This document shows, in pieces, positions 38,753 to 46,767 of a stretch of DNA of 64,000 nucleotides. Below the pieces are notes generated by a model that had not been told where the DNA came from, did no database searches, and saw only the letters and a program-made list of their open reading frames with translations. How positions within the stretch are numbered: position 1 is the first letter of the stretch; every line of letters begins with the position of its first letter. Both the position numbers and the translations under genes were made by a program. Origin of the DNA: Micromonospora globbae (lineage in GTDB: Bacteria; Actinomycetota; Actinomycetes; Mycobacteriales; Micromonosporaceae); assembly GCF_003610785.1 (NCBI RefSeq), contig NZ_RAQQ01000005.1, positions 124,001 to 188,000 of the forward strand, read 5' to 3'.

Positions 38753-39082
38753 TCAGGCTCCCGCGAGCGGTCGGTAGGCGGCGAACGTCTCGTTGTGCAG
38801 CTTCTCGCGGGCCCACTCGGCGGCGTCGGCCGCAGCGGTGACCGCGGCCCGCACGGAACCGGCGACGTCGCGGGGGTTGCGGTTGTGCAGCGGGCCGAGG
38901 AAGCGGACGTCGGTGATCCGGCCTGCGGCCGTCACGACCACCTCGACGAGGCCGTCGGGCGAGCGCACGGTGACCTCCACGGTCGACACCGCCTGGTCGA
39001 ACTCGGCCTGGAGCGACTCGATGCGGTGGTAGCGCCGCACGGCCTCCTCGATCCAGGCCTCGTCGATCTCCCCCCGTGGCAT
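38753..39082 (-). CDS. YbaB/EbfC-family nucleoid-associated-like protein
   Basis: A 109-residue protein of the YbaB/EbfC fold. The central strand pattern STVEVTVRSPDGLVEVVVTAAGRITDVRFLGPLHNRNPRDVAGSVRAAVTAAADAAEWAREKL is characteristic. In actinobacteria divergent YbaB copies often precede WXG100-like genes, as here, and may serve as chaperone- or DNA-binding-like partners rather than the classical nucleoid protein. It heads a three-gene coupled operon. The start ATG is preceded by GGAGGAG at normal spacing. Confidence 0.85.
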   Translation of the reverse strand: MPRGEIDEAWIEEAVRRYHRIESLQAEFDQAVSTVEVTVRSPDGLVEVVVTAAGRITDVRFLGPLHNRNPRDVAGSVRAAVTAAADAAEWAREKLHNETFAAYRPLAGA

Positions 39083-39234
39083 CGGCCACTCCTCCCGGAC
39101 TGATCCTCACTGAGCGTGTCGTCACCGTCACCACGGCATTCCCGGACCGTACCGCATGGAAATCGCGGCTGTCGATGCCTGTGGACGACGGGTCCGGCGC
39201 GTGGGACCAGGCCGGGTGGAGGGGGCGGTGCGGC

Positions 39235-40491
39235 TCAGCCCCGCCAGAGGGCGAGCATCATCGCCTCCACGGCGATGCGCGGCTTCACGTTCGCCTCGAT
39301 GGCCGCGCGGCAGGCCAGTACCGCCTCCAGGCGGCGCAGGGCCCCCTCGGCGTCCCACTTCTGCGCCCCGGCGGCGGCCAGCGCGGCGGCGTCGGTGTGC
39401 ACCGGCGCGACGGGCGCCCGCAGGGCCATCGTGAGCGCGTCCCGGTAGAAGCCGGCGAGGTCGACGAGCGCCCGGTCCAGTGCGTCCCGCTGGGCGCGGG
39501 TGGCCCGCGACTTCTGCCGCCGCTCCAGGTCCTTGAGCTGGCCGGCCGCGCCGCGGATGGCGCCCGCCGCGCCCCGGCCGGTGCCGCCCGCGCCGAGCGC
39601 CGTCTCCAGCGCCGCGCGCTCGGCCGCGTCGGCCTCCGCCACCGAGGCCTCGGCCTCCGCCTCGGCCGCCTCGATCAGCGCGGACGCCGCGTCGAAGGCG
39701 GCGCCCACCCCGGTGAGCCGGCGGGGGATGGCGAGCACGGCGTCCCGCCGCTTGCGCGCCTCCGGGTCGCGCGCCAGCCGTCGCGCCCGGCCCACGTGCC
39801 CCTGGGCGGCGGCCGCCGCCCACTGCGCCACGTCGGGGGCGATGCCGTCGCGGCGGACCAGCACCTCGGCTACCGCGTCGGCCGAGGGCTGTCGCAGGGG
39901 TACGACCCGGCAGCGCGACCGGATCGTCACCGAGATGTCGTCCGGGTGGGTGGACGGGGCGCAGAGCAGGAAGACGGTACGCGGCGGGGGCTCCTCGATG
40001 GCCTTGAGCAGCGCGTTGCCGGCGGCCTCGGTGAGCCGGTCCGCGTCCTCGATCACTACCACCTGCCAGTGCCCGCCGGACGGGGTGCTGGCGGCGCGCA
40101 GGACCAGCGCCCGCATCTCGTCGACGCCGATGGAGAGCCCCTCCGGCACCACGAGCCGGACGTCGGCGTGCGTACCGGCCATCGTGGTGTGGCAGCCGGG
40201 GCACTCGCCGCAGCCCGTGCCGTACGCGCACTGGAGGGCGGCGGCGAAGGCGCGCGCCGCCACGGACCGCCCGGAACCGGGCGGCCCGGTGAAGATCCAG
40301 GCGTGGGTCATCCCGGCGCCCGGGTCGCCGGATCCACCGGCGGACTCGGCGGAGTCCGGGGCGGCCGGGGTGAGCGCGAGCGCCCGCTCGCCGGCGGCGT
40401 GCCGCAGCACGGCCGCCGCCGCGGTGGCGGCCCGGCGCAGCGTGGCGACCGCCTCGTCCTGACCGACCAGGTCGGCGAAGACGTCGGGCAT
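39235..40491 (-). CDS. holB: DNA polymerase III subunit delta' (clamp loader)
   Basis: A 418-residue clamp-loader subunit. MPDVFADLVGQDEAVATLRRA starts the AAA+ domain. The P-loop reads FTGPPGSGRSVAARAFAAAL, with arginine in place of the catalytic lysine, which fits delta' as a non-hydrolysing subunit. Zinc ligands are in CAYGTGCGECPGCHT. The DEx-like EDADRLTEAAGNALLKAIEEPP and the SRC motif (IRSRCRVVPL) follow. An Ala/Glu-rich insertion (EAAEAEAEASVAEADAAERA) separates the collar domain. Its ATG overlaps the stop of the MFS-dTMP kinase gene (ATGA). Confidence 0.94.
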   Translation of the reverse strand: MPDVFADLVGQDEAVATLRRAATAAAAVLRHAAGERALALTPAAPDSAESAGGSGDPGAGMTHAWIFTGPPGSGRSVAARAFAAALQCAYGTGCGECPGCHTTMAGTHADVRLVVPEGLSIGVDEMRALVLRAASTPSGGHWQVVVIEDADRLTEAAGNALLKAIEEPPPRTVFLLCAPSTHPDDISVTIRSRCRVVPLRQPSADAVAEVLVRRDGIAPDVAQWAAAAAQGHVGRARRLARDPEARKRRDAVLAIPRRLTGVGAAFDAASALIEAAEAEAEASVAEADAAERAALETALGAGGTGRGAAGAIRGAAGQLKDLERRQKSRATRAQRDALDRALVDLAGFYRDALTMALRAPVAPVHTDAAALAAAGAQKWDAEGALRRLEAVLACRAAIEANVKPRIAVEAMMLALWRG

Positions 40492-42809
40492 CAGGTCCGT
40501 TGCTCCATCGTCACCAGCTCCGCGTCGGATAACTCCGGCTGCACCGAGGTGTCGGGTCCCTGGGCCGGGCGCGGGTGCACGATGCCGGCGGGGTTGCCGA
40601 GCATCTCGTCGACCCGCCGCGCCACCTGCCGGGCGATCTCCTCGACCGGACGCGCGGCGTCGAGCACCAGGTAGCGCTTCGGGTCGGCGGCGGCGAGGTC
40701 GAGGAACGCGTACCGGACCCGCTCGTGGAAGGCGACCGACTCGGCCTCCAGCCGGTCGGCCTCCTCGCTGCGGGCCGCCACCCGGGACAGCCCGGCGTGC
40801 GGCTCGATGTCGAGCAGCACCACGAGGTCGGGCTTGAGCCCGCCGGTGGCCCAGGACGAGAGCCAGGAGACCTCGTCGACCGGGAGCGTCCGCCCCGCGC
40901 CCTGGTAGGCGAGGGACGAGTCGACGTACCGGTCGCTGATCACCACACCGCCGCGCGCCAGCGCCGGGCGGACCACGGTGGCCACGTGGTGTGCCCGGTC
41001 GGCGGCGTAGAGCAGCGCCTCGGCCCGCGGTGACGGCGCCTCGCCGTCGGAGGTGCCGAGCACCAGCGACCGGATCCGCTCGCCCACCGCGGTGGCGCCC
41101 GGCTCGCGGGTGACCACGACGTCGCGCCCCTGACCGCGCAGCCGGTCGGCGAGGAGCGCGAGCTGGGTGGACTTGCCGGCGCCCTCGCCGCCCTCGAAGA
41201 CCACGAAGAGCCCGGTGGAGACGAACGGCTCGGCCGGCATGAGCGGACGGCCCCGGATCGAGCCCCACAGGTCGGCCAGGACCGGCACGCCCTTCTTGTC
41301 GTCCATCTGCCCGAACGCGCTGATCCCCGCGAAGATGCCGGCCGCGCCCGCCGCGAGGAGCAGCAGGCGGGTCGACGACACCGAGACGCCCAGGTCGGCG
41401 ATCTCCAGCTTGCGGGAGCCGCCGACGCCGGCGAGCACGCTGCTCAGCGTGATCGCCAGGAGGAGCACCAGCCGCGTGCCGATCTGCACCACGGCGAAGA
41501 CCCGGCCGCGCACCTCGTCGGCGATCTCCCCGCCGAGCAGCGTGGTGCCGGCCAGGAAGGCCATCCCGGCACCGGCGCCGACCAGGATCGCCCCGACGAT
41601 GGCCATCGACAGGTGGATGGCGAACGCGAGGGTCATCACCGCCGCGCTGGCGAGCACGATGCTCATGCCGAACCAGCGGCGCCGCGACATCTCCTTGACG
41701 ATCATCGGGCCGAGCCCGATGCCGATCGCCAGCCCGATGAAGATGGCCGCGAAGAGCAGGAAGAACGCGGCGTCACCGGCGCCGAGCGAGTTGGCGAAGA
41801 ACCGGGCGGTGCCGATCACGATGCCGCCACCGGCGAAGGCGCCGAAGATGCCGAGCACCAGCCCCCGGACGAGCGGGGTCTGGGAGATGAAGCGCCAGCC
41901 CTCGACGAACTGCCGGGTCATGCTCTGTTCGGCGCGCTCGTGCCGGGCCGCCCGCGCCTGGCTGATCTCCTTGATCCCGAACGCCACCACGACCGCCGTG
42001 GCGAGGCGGGAGAACGCGTTGAACCAGAGCGCCAACTGGGCCGGTTCCGCCCAGCCGGGGACCTCGCCACCGGTCGCGGCCCGCACGCTGCGGTCGAGCA
42101 CCGCGATGGCGAGCGCCGCGAACACCGGCGTCAGGCCGTACGTGGTGATGAGGGTGAGCTGGTTGGCCGTCTCCAGCCGGGCGCGCGGGATGAGGTTGGG
42201 GACCGCGGCCTCCTTGGCCGGAATCCAGAGCAGGGTGATCGACTCGACCAGGAACGTGGCGATCGTCGCCCAGCCGACCACCAGCCCGCCGCGGAGGCCG
42301 AGCAACGCGACGAGCGGGATCGAGGCGAAGAGCACGAACCGCAGCAGGTCGCAGATGACCATCGTCCAGCGCCGGTCGAACCGGTCGGCGAGGACGCCGG
42401 CGATCGGCCCGAGCACCAGTGCCGGCAACAGCCGGATGCCGATCACGAGGCCGAAGGCGGCACCCTTGGCGGTGCTGCCCTGCACCTGGGACGCGGCGAA
42501 GACGGAGGTGGCGAGCAGGCCGAGCCAGTCGCCGAAGGAGGCGGCCCCGAGCACGATCCAGAGCCGGCGGAACGGCCGGATGCGCAGCACCGAGCGGATG
42601 GCGCCGATGCCGGACCGGTCGGTCTGGGGTGCGGGGGGCGACTGGCTCGCCGCGCCGCCGATCTGCCCCGCGGCGCTGCCGATCGGGGCGCTCTCCGGGC
42701 GGCCGGCAGGACCGTCGGGCTGGTTACCGGACGGCGACACGCCGGACGACTCGCCGTTGTTCTGGCTTTCGATGGCCGTACCTCCACGTGCCGGCCCATC
42801 GCTGGGCAT
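40491..42809 (-). CDS. tmk: Bifunctional MFS transporter / dTMP kinase fusion
   Basis: A 772-residue fusion. An N-terminal disordered arm is followed by a 12-helix MFS domain (about residues 78-500; FRRLWIVLGAASFGDWLGLLATS, GVLADRFDRRWTMVICDL). A C-terminal thymidylate kinase spans about 525-735 (VFEGGEGAGKSTQLALL, REPGATAVGERIRSL, ISDRYVDSSLAYQG). The kinase makes dTDP for DNA synthesis; the transport substrate is unknown. The fusion is a recognised actinobacterial architecture. No good ribosome site precedes the ATG; a strong GTGGAGG lies 8 codons inside, so the exact start is uncertain. It is coupled to the delta' gene. Confidence 0.92.
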   Translation of the reverse strand: MPSDGPARGGTAIESQNNGESSGVSPSGNQPDGPAGRPESAPIGSAAGQIGGAASQSPPAPQTDRSGIGAIRSVLRIRPFRRLWIVLGAASFGDWLGLLATSVFAASQVQGSTAKGAAFGLVIGIRLLPALVLGPIAGVLADRFDRRWTMVICDLLRFVLFASIPLVALLGLRGGLVVGWATIATFLVESITLLWIPAKEAAVPNLIPRARLETANQLTLITTYGLTPVFAALAIAVLDRSVRAATGGEVPGWAEPAQLALWFNAFSRLATAVVVAFGIKEISQARAARHERAEQSMTRQFVEGWRFISQTPLVRGLVLGIFGAFAGGGIVIGTARFFANSLGAGDAAFFLLFAAIFIGLAIGIGLGPMIVKEMSRRRWFGMSIVLASAAVMTLAFAIHLSMAIVGAILVGAGAGMAFLAGTTLLGGEIADEVRGRVFAVVQIGTRLVLLLAITLSSVLAGVGGSRKLEIADLGVSVSSTRLLLLAAGAAGIFAGISAFGQMDDKKGVPVLADLWGSIRGRPLMPAEPFVSTGLFVVFEGGEGAGKSTQLALLADRLRGQGRDVVVTREPGATAVGERIRSLVLGTSDGEAPSPRAEALLYAADRAHHVATVVRPALARGGVVISDRYVDSSLAYQGAGRTLPVDEVSWLSSWATGGLKPDLVVLLDIEPHAGLSRVAARSEEADRLEAESVAFHERVRYAFLDLAAADPKRYLVLDAARPVEEIARQVARRVDEMLGNPAGIVHPRPAQGPDTSVQPELSDAELVTMEQRT

Positions 42810-42944
42810 CCCCGGTGGAACACTCTAGTCCCGGTGGGCCGCGGCCCCACCGGGACATTCTCCTGCTCGCCGAGCCTAGGCCGCCGGGACCACCCGCCGC
42901 AGCCGGGCATACGCGAGGGTGTTTCGCATTGACCGCCCGACAGT

Positions 42945-42950
42945 TAGCGT
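42945..42950 (+). promoter_or_regulatory. Leaderless -10 box for the alanine racemase-like gene
   Basis: TAGCGT stands six bases before the GTG start. GTTTCG, 18 bases upstream, is a weak -35 candidate. Confidence 0.5.
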
Positions 42951-42956
42951 GCACAC

Positions 42957-44165
42957 GTGGCCATCGACAGTGACGAACTTCGCGGACGCCTGGACCGGGC
43001 GACCGCACACCTCGACCCGCCCTACGCCGTGGTCGACCTCACGGCCTTCGACGCCAACGCGCTCGCGCTGGCGGGCCTCGCCTCCGGCAAACCGGTCCGG
43101 CTGGCCAGCAAGTCGGTCCGCAGCCGGGAGCTGATCGGCCGGGCGTTGCGCCGGCCCGGTTGGCGGGGTGTCATGGCGTTCACCCTGCCCGAGGCGATCT
43201 GGCTGGTCCGGGCGGGGGTCTCCGACGACGTGCTGGTGGCCTACCCCACGGCGCATCGCGCCGCGCTCGCCGAGCTCACCTCGGACGCCGAACTCGCGGC
43301 GGCCGTCACGCTGATGGTCGACGGTACCGACCAACTCGATCTCGTCGACGCCGTACGCGGCCCCGACCGCCGCCCCGAGCTGCGGGTCTGCCTCGACCTG
43401 GACGCCTCCTGGCGGCCCCTCGGCGGACGGGTGCACGTCGGGGTGCGCCGCTCACCGGTGCACAGCGCCGCCGCGGCCGGCGCGCTCGCCGCCACCGTGG
43501 CCGGGCGCGCCGGCTTCCGGCTGGTCGGCCTCATGGCGTACGAGGCACAGATCGCCGGCCTCGGCGACGCGCCCCCGGGGCAGGCGGTGGTCGGAACGGC
43601 CATCCGGCTCGCCCAGCGTGGCTCGTACCGCGAACTGCTGAGCCGGCGCAGCGCCGCGGTGGCCGCCGTACGCGAGCACGCCGACCTGGAGTTCGTCAAC
43701 GGCGGCGGCACCGGCAGCGTGGCGGCGACCAGCGCCGATCCCGCGGTCACCGAGGTCACCGCGGGATCGGGCCTGTACGGGCCGACGCTCTTCGACGCGT
43801 ACCGCGCCTGGCGCCCCATCCCGGCGGCCTACTTCGCGTGCGCGGTCGTCCGCCGGCCGGCGCCCGGCCTGGCCACCGTGCTCGGCGGCGGCTGGATCGC
43901 CTCCGGCCCGGCGGCGGCCAGCCGGTTGCCCCGGCCGGTCCTGCCGGCGGGGCTGAAGCTGCTCGGCGCCGAGGGCGCCGGCGAGGTACAGACCCCGCTC
44001 GCCGGCCCGGCGGCGGCCACCCTCCGGGTCGGTGACCGGGTGTGGTTCCGCCACGCCAAGGCCGGCGAGCTCTGCGAGCACGTCAACGAGCTGCACCTGG
44101 TCGAGGGGGACACGGTCGTGGCGACCGTGCCGACGTACCGGGGCGAAGGCCACGCCTTCCTCTGA
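42957..44165 (+). CDS. Alanine racemase-fold PLP enzyme (amino acid deaminase/aldolase-like)
   Basis: A 402-residue fold-type III PLP enzyme. The PLP lysine is in RLASKSVRSRELI (about residue 52). NGGGTGS (VNGGGTGSVAAT) binds phosphate, and the C-terminal beta domain ends with VWFRHAKAGELCEHVNELHLVEG, the metal-binding His-x-Cys type segment of D-threonine aldolase and D-serine dehydratase-like proteins. It is therefore not a cell-wall alanine racemase. It would cleave or deaminate a D-amino acid. TAGCGT six bases before the GTG indicates a leaderless start. Confidence 0.88.
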   Translation: MAIDSDELRGRLDRATAHLDPPYAVVDLTAFDANALALAGLASGKPVRLASKSVRSRELIGRALRRPGWRGVMAFTLPEAIWLVRAGVSDDVLVAYPTAHRAALAELTSDAELAAAVTLMVDGTDQLDLVDAVRGPDRRPELRVCLDLDASWRPLGGRVHVGVRRSPVHSAAAAGALAATVAGRAGFRLVGLMAYEAQIAGLGDAPPGQAVVGTAIRLAQRGSYRELLSRRSAAVAAVREHADLEFVNGGGTGSVAATSADPAVTEVTAGSGLYGPTLFDAYRAWRPIPAAYFACAVVRRPAPGLATVLGGGWIASGPAAASRLPRPVLPAGLKLLGAEGAGEVQTPLAGPAAATLRVGDRVWFRHAKAGELCEHVNELHLVEGDTVVATVPTYRGEGHAFL

Positions 44166-44210
44166 CCGCCCGGTGCCGGCCGGACGCGGCCCCCGAGGGC
44201 GGCGTCACCC

Positions 44211-44395
44211 CGGTCGCACCCCGGGCCGTCGTCCGCACCGTCACCCCGTCGCACCCGGGGGCCGTCCGTCCGTACCGTGGCCCGGTCGCACCCCGGACCC
44301 CTCGTCACGTCGTCGCCCGGTCGCACCCCGGACCTTGCGTCACCCGGTCGCACCCCGGGCCCTGCCCTCGCCCGGTCGCACCCCGGGCCCCGCCG
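44211..44395. repeat. CGGTCGCACCCCGG short repeats
   Basis: CGGTCGCACCCC recurs at 44211, 44283, 44318, 44345 and 44373, with a variant near 44248. Spacing shrinks from 72 to about 28 bases. The array fills most of the 262 bases between the convergent PLP-enzyme and TetR genes. No real gene is seen in it; open frames through it give only RSHPGP-like peptide repeats. Confidence 0.85.
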
Positions 44396-44427
44396 CCACC
44401 CGCGCACCTGGGTCGGCGGCGACTGGT

Positions 44428-45081
44428 TCAGCCGGCTCGGCCGGCGTCGGTCGTGGCGTCCACCTGGCGGTGCAGGTACTCCCGGATGAGCGACTTCGCC
44501 TCGGCCAGCACCCGCTCGTCACCCTCGGGCTGCCGGCGGAACGCCAGCTTGATGAGCGCGTCGGCCGTCTCCACGGCGACCTCCAGGTGGAAACGGAGTT
44601 CGGGGACACCGGTCAGCCCGAAGCGCTCGGTGAGCACGCGGGCCAGCTGGTCCGCGATCACCCCGTTGTTGTCCCTCTGCTCATCGAGCAGGTGTAGGTC
44701 GACCACGTCGCCGAAGTGCAGGGTACGGAATCCGGGGACGGTGCGGTGCATCGTGATGTACTCGTCGATGGCCGCGTCGACGCCGTCCCACCAGTGGGTC
44801 AGGTCGTCCGAGGCGAACCGTTCGTCGAGCCGCTGGAGGTAGGACTCCATCGTGCGCAGCGTCAGCGCCTGCACGATCGCCCGCTTGTCCGGGAAGAACT
44901 GGTAGACCGAGCCGATGGCGACCTCGGCCCGCTCGGCGAGCAGGGTCGTCGTCAGCCCCTCGTACCCCACTTCGTCAACGAGTTCGGCGCAGGCGTCCAG
45001 CATCCGCTGGACCCGAGCGACACTTCGACCCTGCACCGGTACGCGGCGCAGTGGCCCGGTCGTGGCGGCTGGTGTGGACAC
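44428..45081 (-). CDS. TetR-family transcriptional regulator
   Basis: A 217-residue TetR regulator. The helix-turn-helix is QRMLDACAELVDEVGYEGLTTTLLAERAEVAIGSVYQFFPDKRAIVQAL (about residues 25-73), and the C-terminal ligand domain is helical. I chose the GTG that follows GAAGGGGGG by 9 bases; an ATG ten codons earlier has no ribosome site. It is divergent from the aldonolactone oxidase gene, and the spacer carries two perfect inverted repeats, so it likely represses itself and the oxidase. Confidence 0.9.
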   Translation of the reverse strand: MSTPAATTGPLRRVPVQGRSVARVQRMLDACAELVDEVGYEGLTTTLLAERAEVAIGSVYQFFPDKRAIVQALTLRTMESYLQRLDERFASDDLTHWWDGVDAAIDEYITMHRTVPGFRTLHFGDVVDLHLLDEQRDNNGVIADQLARVLTERFGLTGVPELRFHLEVAVETADALIKLAFRRQPEGDERVLAEAKSLIREYLHRQVDATTDAGRAG

Positions 45082-45119
45082 TCGGCGCCACCCCCCTTCG
45101 ACGGTGAACATATCTGCAC

Positions 45120-45135
45120 GTCACTGTTCAGTGAC
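45120..45135. promoter_or_regulatory. Perfect inverted repeat, TetR operator candidate
   Basis: GTCACTG-TT-CAGTGAC, a 7-bp perfect inverted repeat, lies 39 bases upstream of the TetR start codon. The size and spacing are those of a TetR dimer site. Confidence 0.65.
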
Positions 45136-45190
45136 TACCGGTCTAACGAATGGGACTCAGTTGCGGTATTTACCAGCGACAACGTTCTTG

Positions 45191-45209
45191 ATATGAAGTC
45201 AGTTCATAT
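45191..45209. promoter_or_regulatory. Second inverted repeat upstream of the oxidase gene
   Basis: ATATGAA-N5-TTCATAT is a perfect 7-bp inverted repeat 18 bases before the oxidase ATG. It overlaps a CATATT (45206-45211) that could serve as its -10 box. It differs in sequence from the 45120 repeat, so two regulators may act here. Confidence 0.6.
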
Positions 45210-45227
45210 TCATGTCGAGGAGTGCGC

Positions 45228-46544
45228 ATGGCCGGCGGCACCGCAACGTCCAGCGTCCCGTGGTCGAACTGGGCCGGTAACCAGCGGGGCACCTCCACCA
45301 TCCTGCGCCCCGGCACCACCGCCGAGGTCGTCGAGGCGGTCCGGGTCGCGCGGGCCGCCGGTGGCCGGATCCGGGCGGTCGGCAGCGGACACTCCTTCAC
45401 CCCGGTCGCCCTCGCCGACGACCGGCGGATGGAGCTGGCGGCGCTGGACACCGGCGTACGGGTCGACCGGGAGGGTCGGCTCGTCACGGTACCCGCGGGG
45501 ATGACACTGCGCGCGCTCAACGACCTGCTCGCGCGGCACGGCCTCGCCCTGCCCAACCTCGGCGACATCGACGCGCAGACGGTCGCGGGCGCCATCTCGA
45601 CGGGCACCCACGGCACCGGCGCCGGGTACGGCTGCCTGGCCACCTTCGTGGAGGCGCTCACCCTCGTCACCGGCACCGGCGAGGTGCTGCGCTGCTCGGC
45701 CGAGGAGCATCCCGACGTCCTCGCCGCCGCCCGGGTGTCCCTCGGGGCGCTCGGTGTCGTCGTCGAGGTGACGTTGCGCTGCGTGGACGCGTTCGTGCTG
45801 CACGCGCACGAGCGTCCGGCACCGCTCGACGACGTACTGGCCGCACTGCCGGACCTGGTCGCCGGGCACGACCACGTCGAGTTCTACTGGTTCCCCTACA
45901 CGACCCGGGTGCAGGTCAAGACCAACGACCGCGTGGCCGCCGACGACCGGCCGCTGCCCCGCTGGCGCGGCTGGCTCGACGACGAGTTCCTGTCCAACAC
46001 CGTCTTCGCGGGGGCGTGCCGGGTCGGCCGCGCCGTGCCGGCCCTCGCCCCGACGATCAGCGCGATCTCGGCGCGGGCGCTCACCGAGCGCCGGTACACG
46101 GGCCGCTCCGACCGGGTCTTCTGCACCCCGCGCCGCGTCCGGTTCGTCGAGATGGAGTACGGGATGCCGCGCGAGGCGCTCGGCGAGGCGCTCGGCGCGC
46201 TCCGGCGGATCGTGGCGGAGCTGCCCTTCAAGGTGCTCTTCCCCGTGGAGATCCGCTTCACGGCCGCCGACGACATCTGGTTGTCGCACGGCTACGGCCG
46301 GGACTCGGCGTACGTGGCAATCCACCAGTACGTCGGCATGCCGTACGAGCCGTACTTCACGGCCTTCGAACGGGTCGCCGCCGGTCTGGGCGGTCGGCCG
46401 CACTGGGGCAAACTGCACTGGCGCGACGCGGCGTCGCTCGCCCCCGCGTACCCCCGCTGGGCCGACTTCCGGGCGGTGCGCGACCGCCTCGACCCCGACC
46501 GCGTCTTCACGAGCCCCCACCTGACCCGCGTCCTCGGCGACTGA
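45228..46544 (+). CDS. D-arabinono-1,4-lactone oxidase-like FAD enzyme
   Basis: A 438-residue VAO-family flavoprotein. The FAD domain shows RAVGSGHSFTPVALADD, where His55 is the usual covalent flavin site, and AGAISTGTHGTG. The aldonolactone oxidase substrate domain ends with GGRPHWGKLHWRD, the HWGK motif of the family. It would oxidise an aldonolactone or sugar alcohol (alditol oxidase-like) with oxygen. GAGGAG lies 5 bases before the ATG; a GTG two codons upstream overlaps that site. It is divergent from the TetR gene. Confidence 0.92.
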   Translation: MAGGTATSSVPWSNWAGNQRGTSTILRPGTTAEVVEAVRVARAAGGRIRAVGSGHSFTPVALADDRRMELAALDTGVRVDREGRLVTVPAGMTLRALNDLLARHGLALPNLGDIDAQTVAGAISTGTHGTGAGYGCLATFVEALTLVTGTGEVLRCSAEEHPDVLAAARVSLGALGVVVEVTLRCVDAFVLHAHERPAPLDDVLAALPDLVAGHDHVEFYWFPYTTRVQVKTNDRVAADDRPLPRWRGWLDDEFLSNTVFAGACRVGRAVPALAPTISAISARALTERRYTGRSDRVFCTPRRVRFVEMEYGMPREALGEALGALRRIVAELPFKVLFPVEIRFTAADDIWLSHGYGRDSAYVAIHQYVGMPYEPYFTAFERVAAGLGGRPHWGKLHWRDAASLAPAYPRWADFRAVRDRLDPDRVFTSPHLTRVLGD

Positions 46545-46603
46545 CCGTCCGCACGGCCGGCCCGGCCACGCAGATCCGGTCGCCACGATCACACCCCGAC
46601 ACG

Positions 46604-46641
46604 GAAGTAGTGGCTCCCGATCCCCGCGAGGCCACTACTTC
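46604..46641. repeat. Intergenic palindrome (GAAGTAGTGGC family)
   Basis: GAAGTAGTGGC (46604-46614) is the perfect reverse complement of 46631-46641, with a 16-base loop. It is 60 bases after the oxidase gene. It may be a terminator or a dispersed palindrome; no T-run follows. Confidence 0.7.
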
Positions 46642-46728
46642 ACCGATCCAGCGCGATCATCAGCCCAGCGACGGCTCGCGCGGCGGAGTCTCTCCCCCCG
46701 ATTTTTAACGCGTTTTATATGCTTCAGA

Positions 46729-46760
46729 GGTTTCACGATTTTGTGAAACCGGCGTAGCGT
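46729..46760 (+). promoter_or_regulatory. ABC exporter promoter with palindromic operator
   Basis: GGTTTCAC (46729-46736) and GTGAAACC (46743-46750) form a perfect 8-bp inverted repeat with a 6-base spacer. TTTCAC (46731-46736) can act as -35, 18 bases from TAGCGT (46755-46760), which stands 7 bases before the ATG. A bound repressor would cover the -35 and spacer. The MarR-type protein at the end of the operon is the obvious candidate. Confidence 0.7.
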
Positions 46761-46767
46761 TCAGGGC

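Noticed and set aside
44211..44395. CRISPR array or small repeat protein
   Set aside because: Repeats are only 12-20 bases, spacing is irregular and there are no cas genes nearby; the encoded RSHPGP peptides lack a start site.
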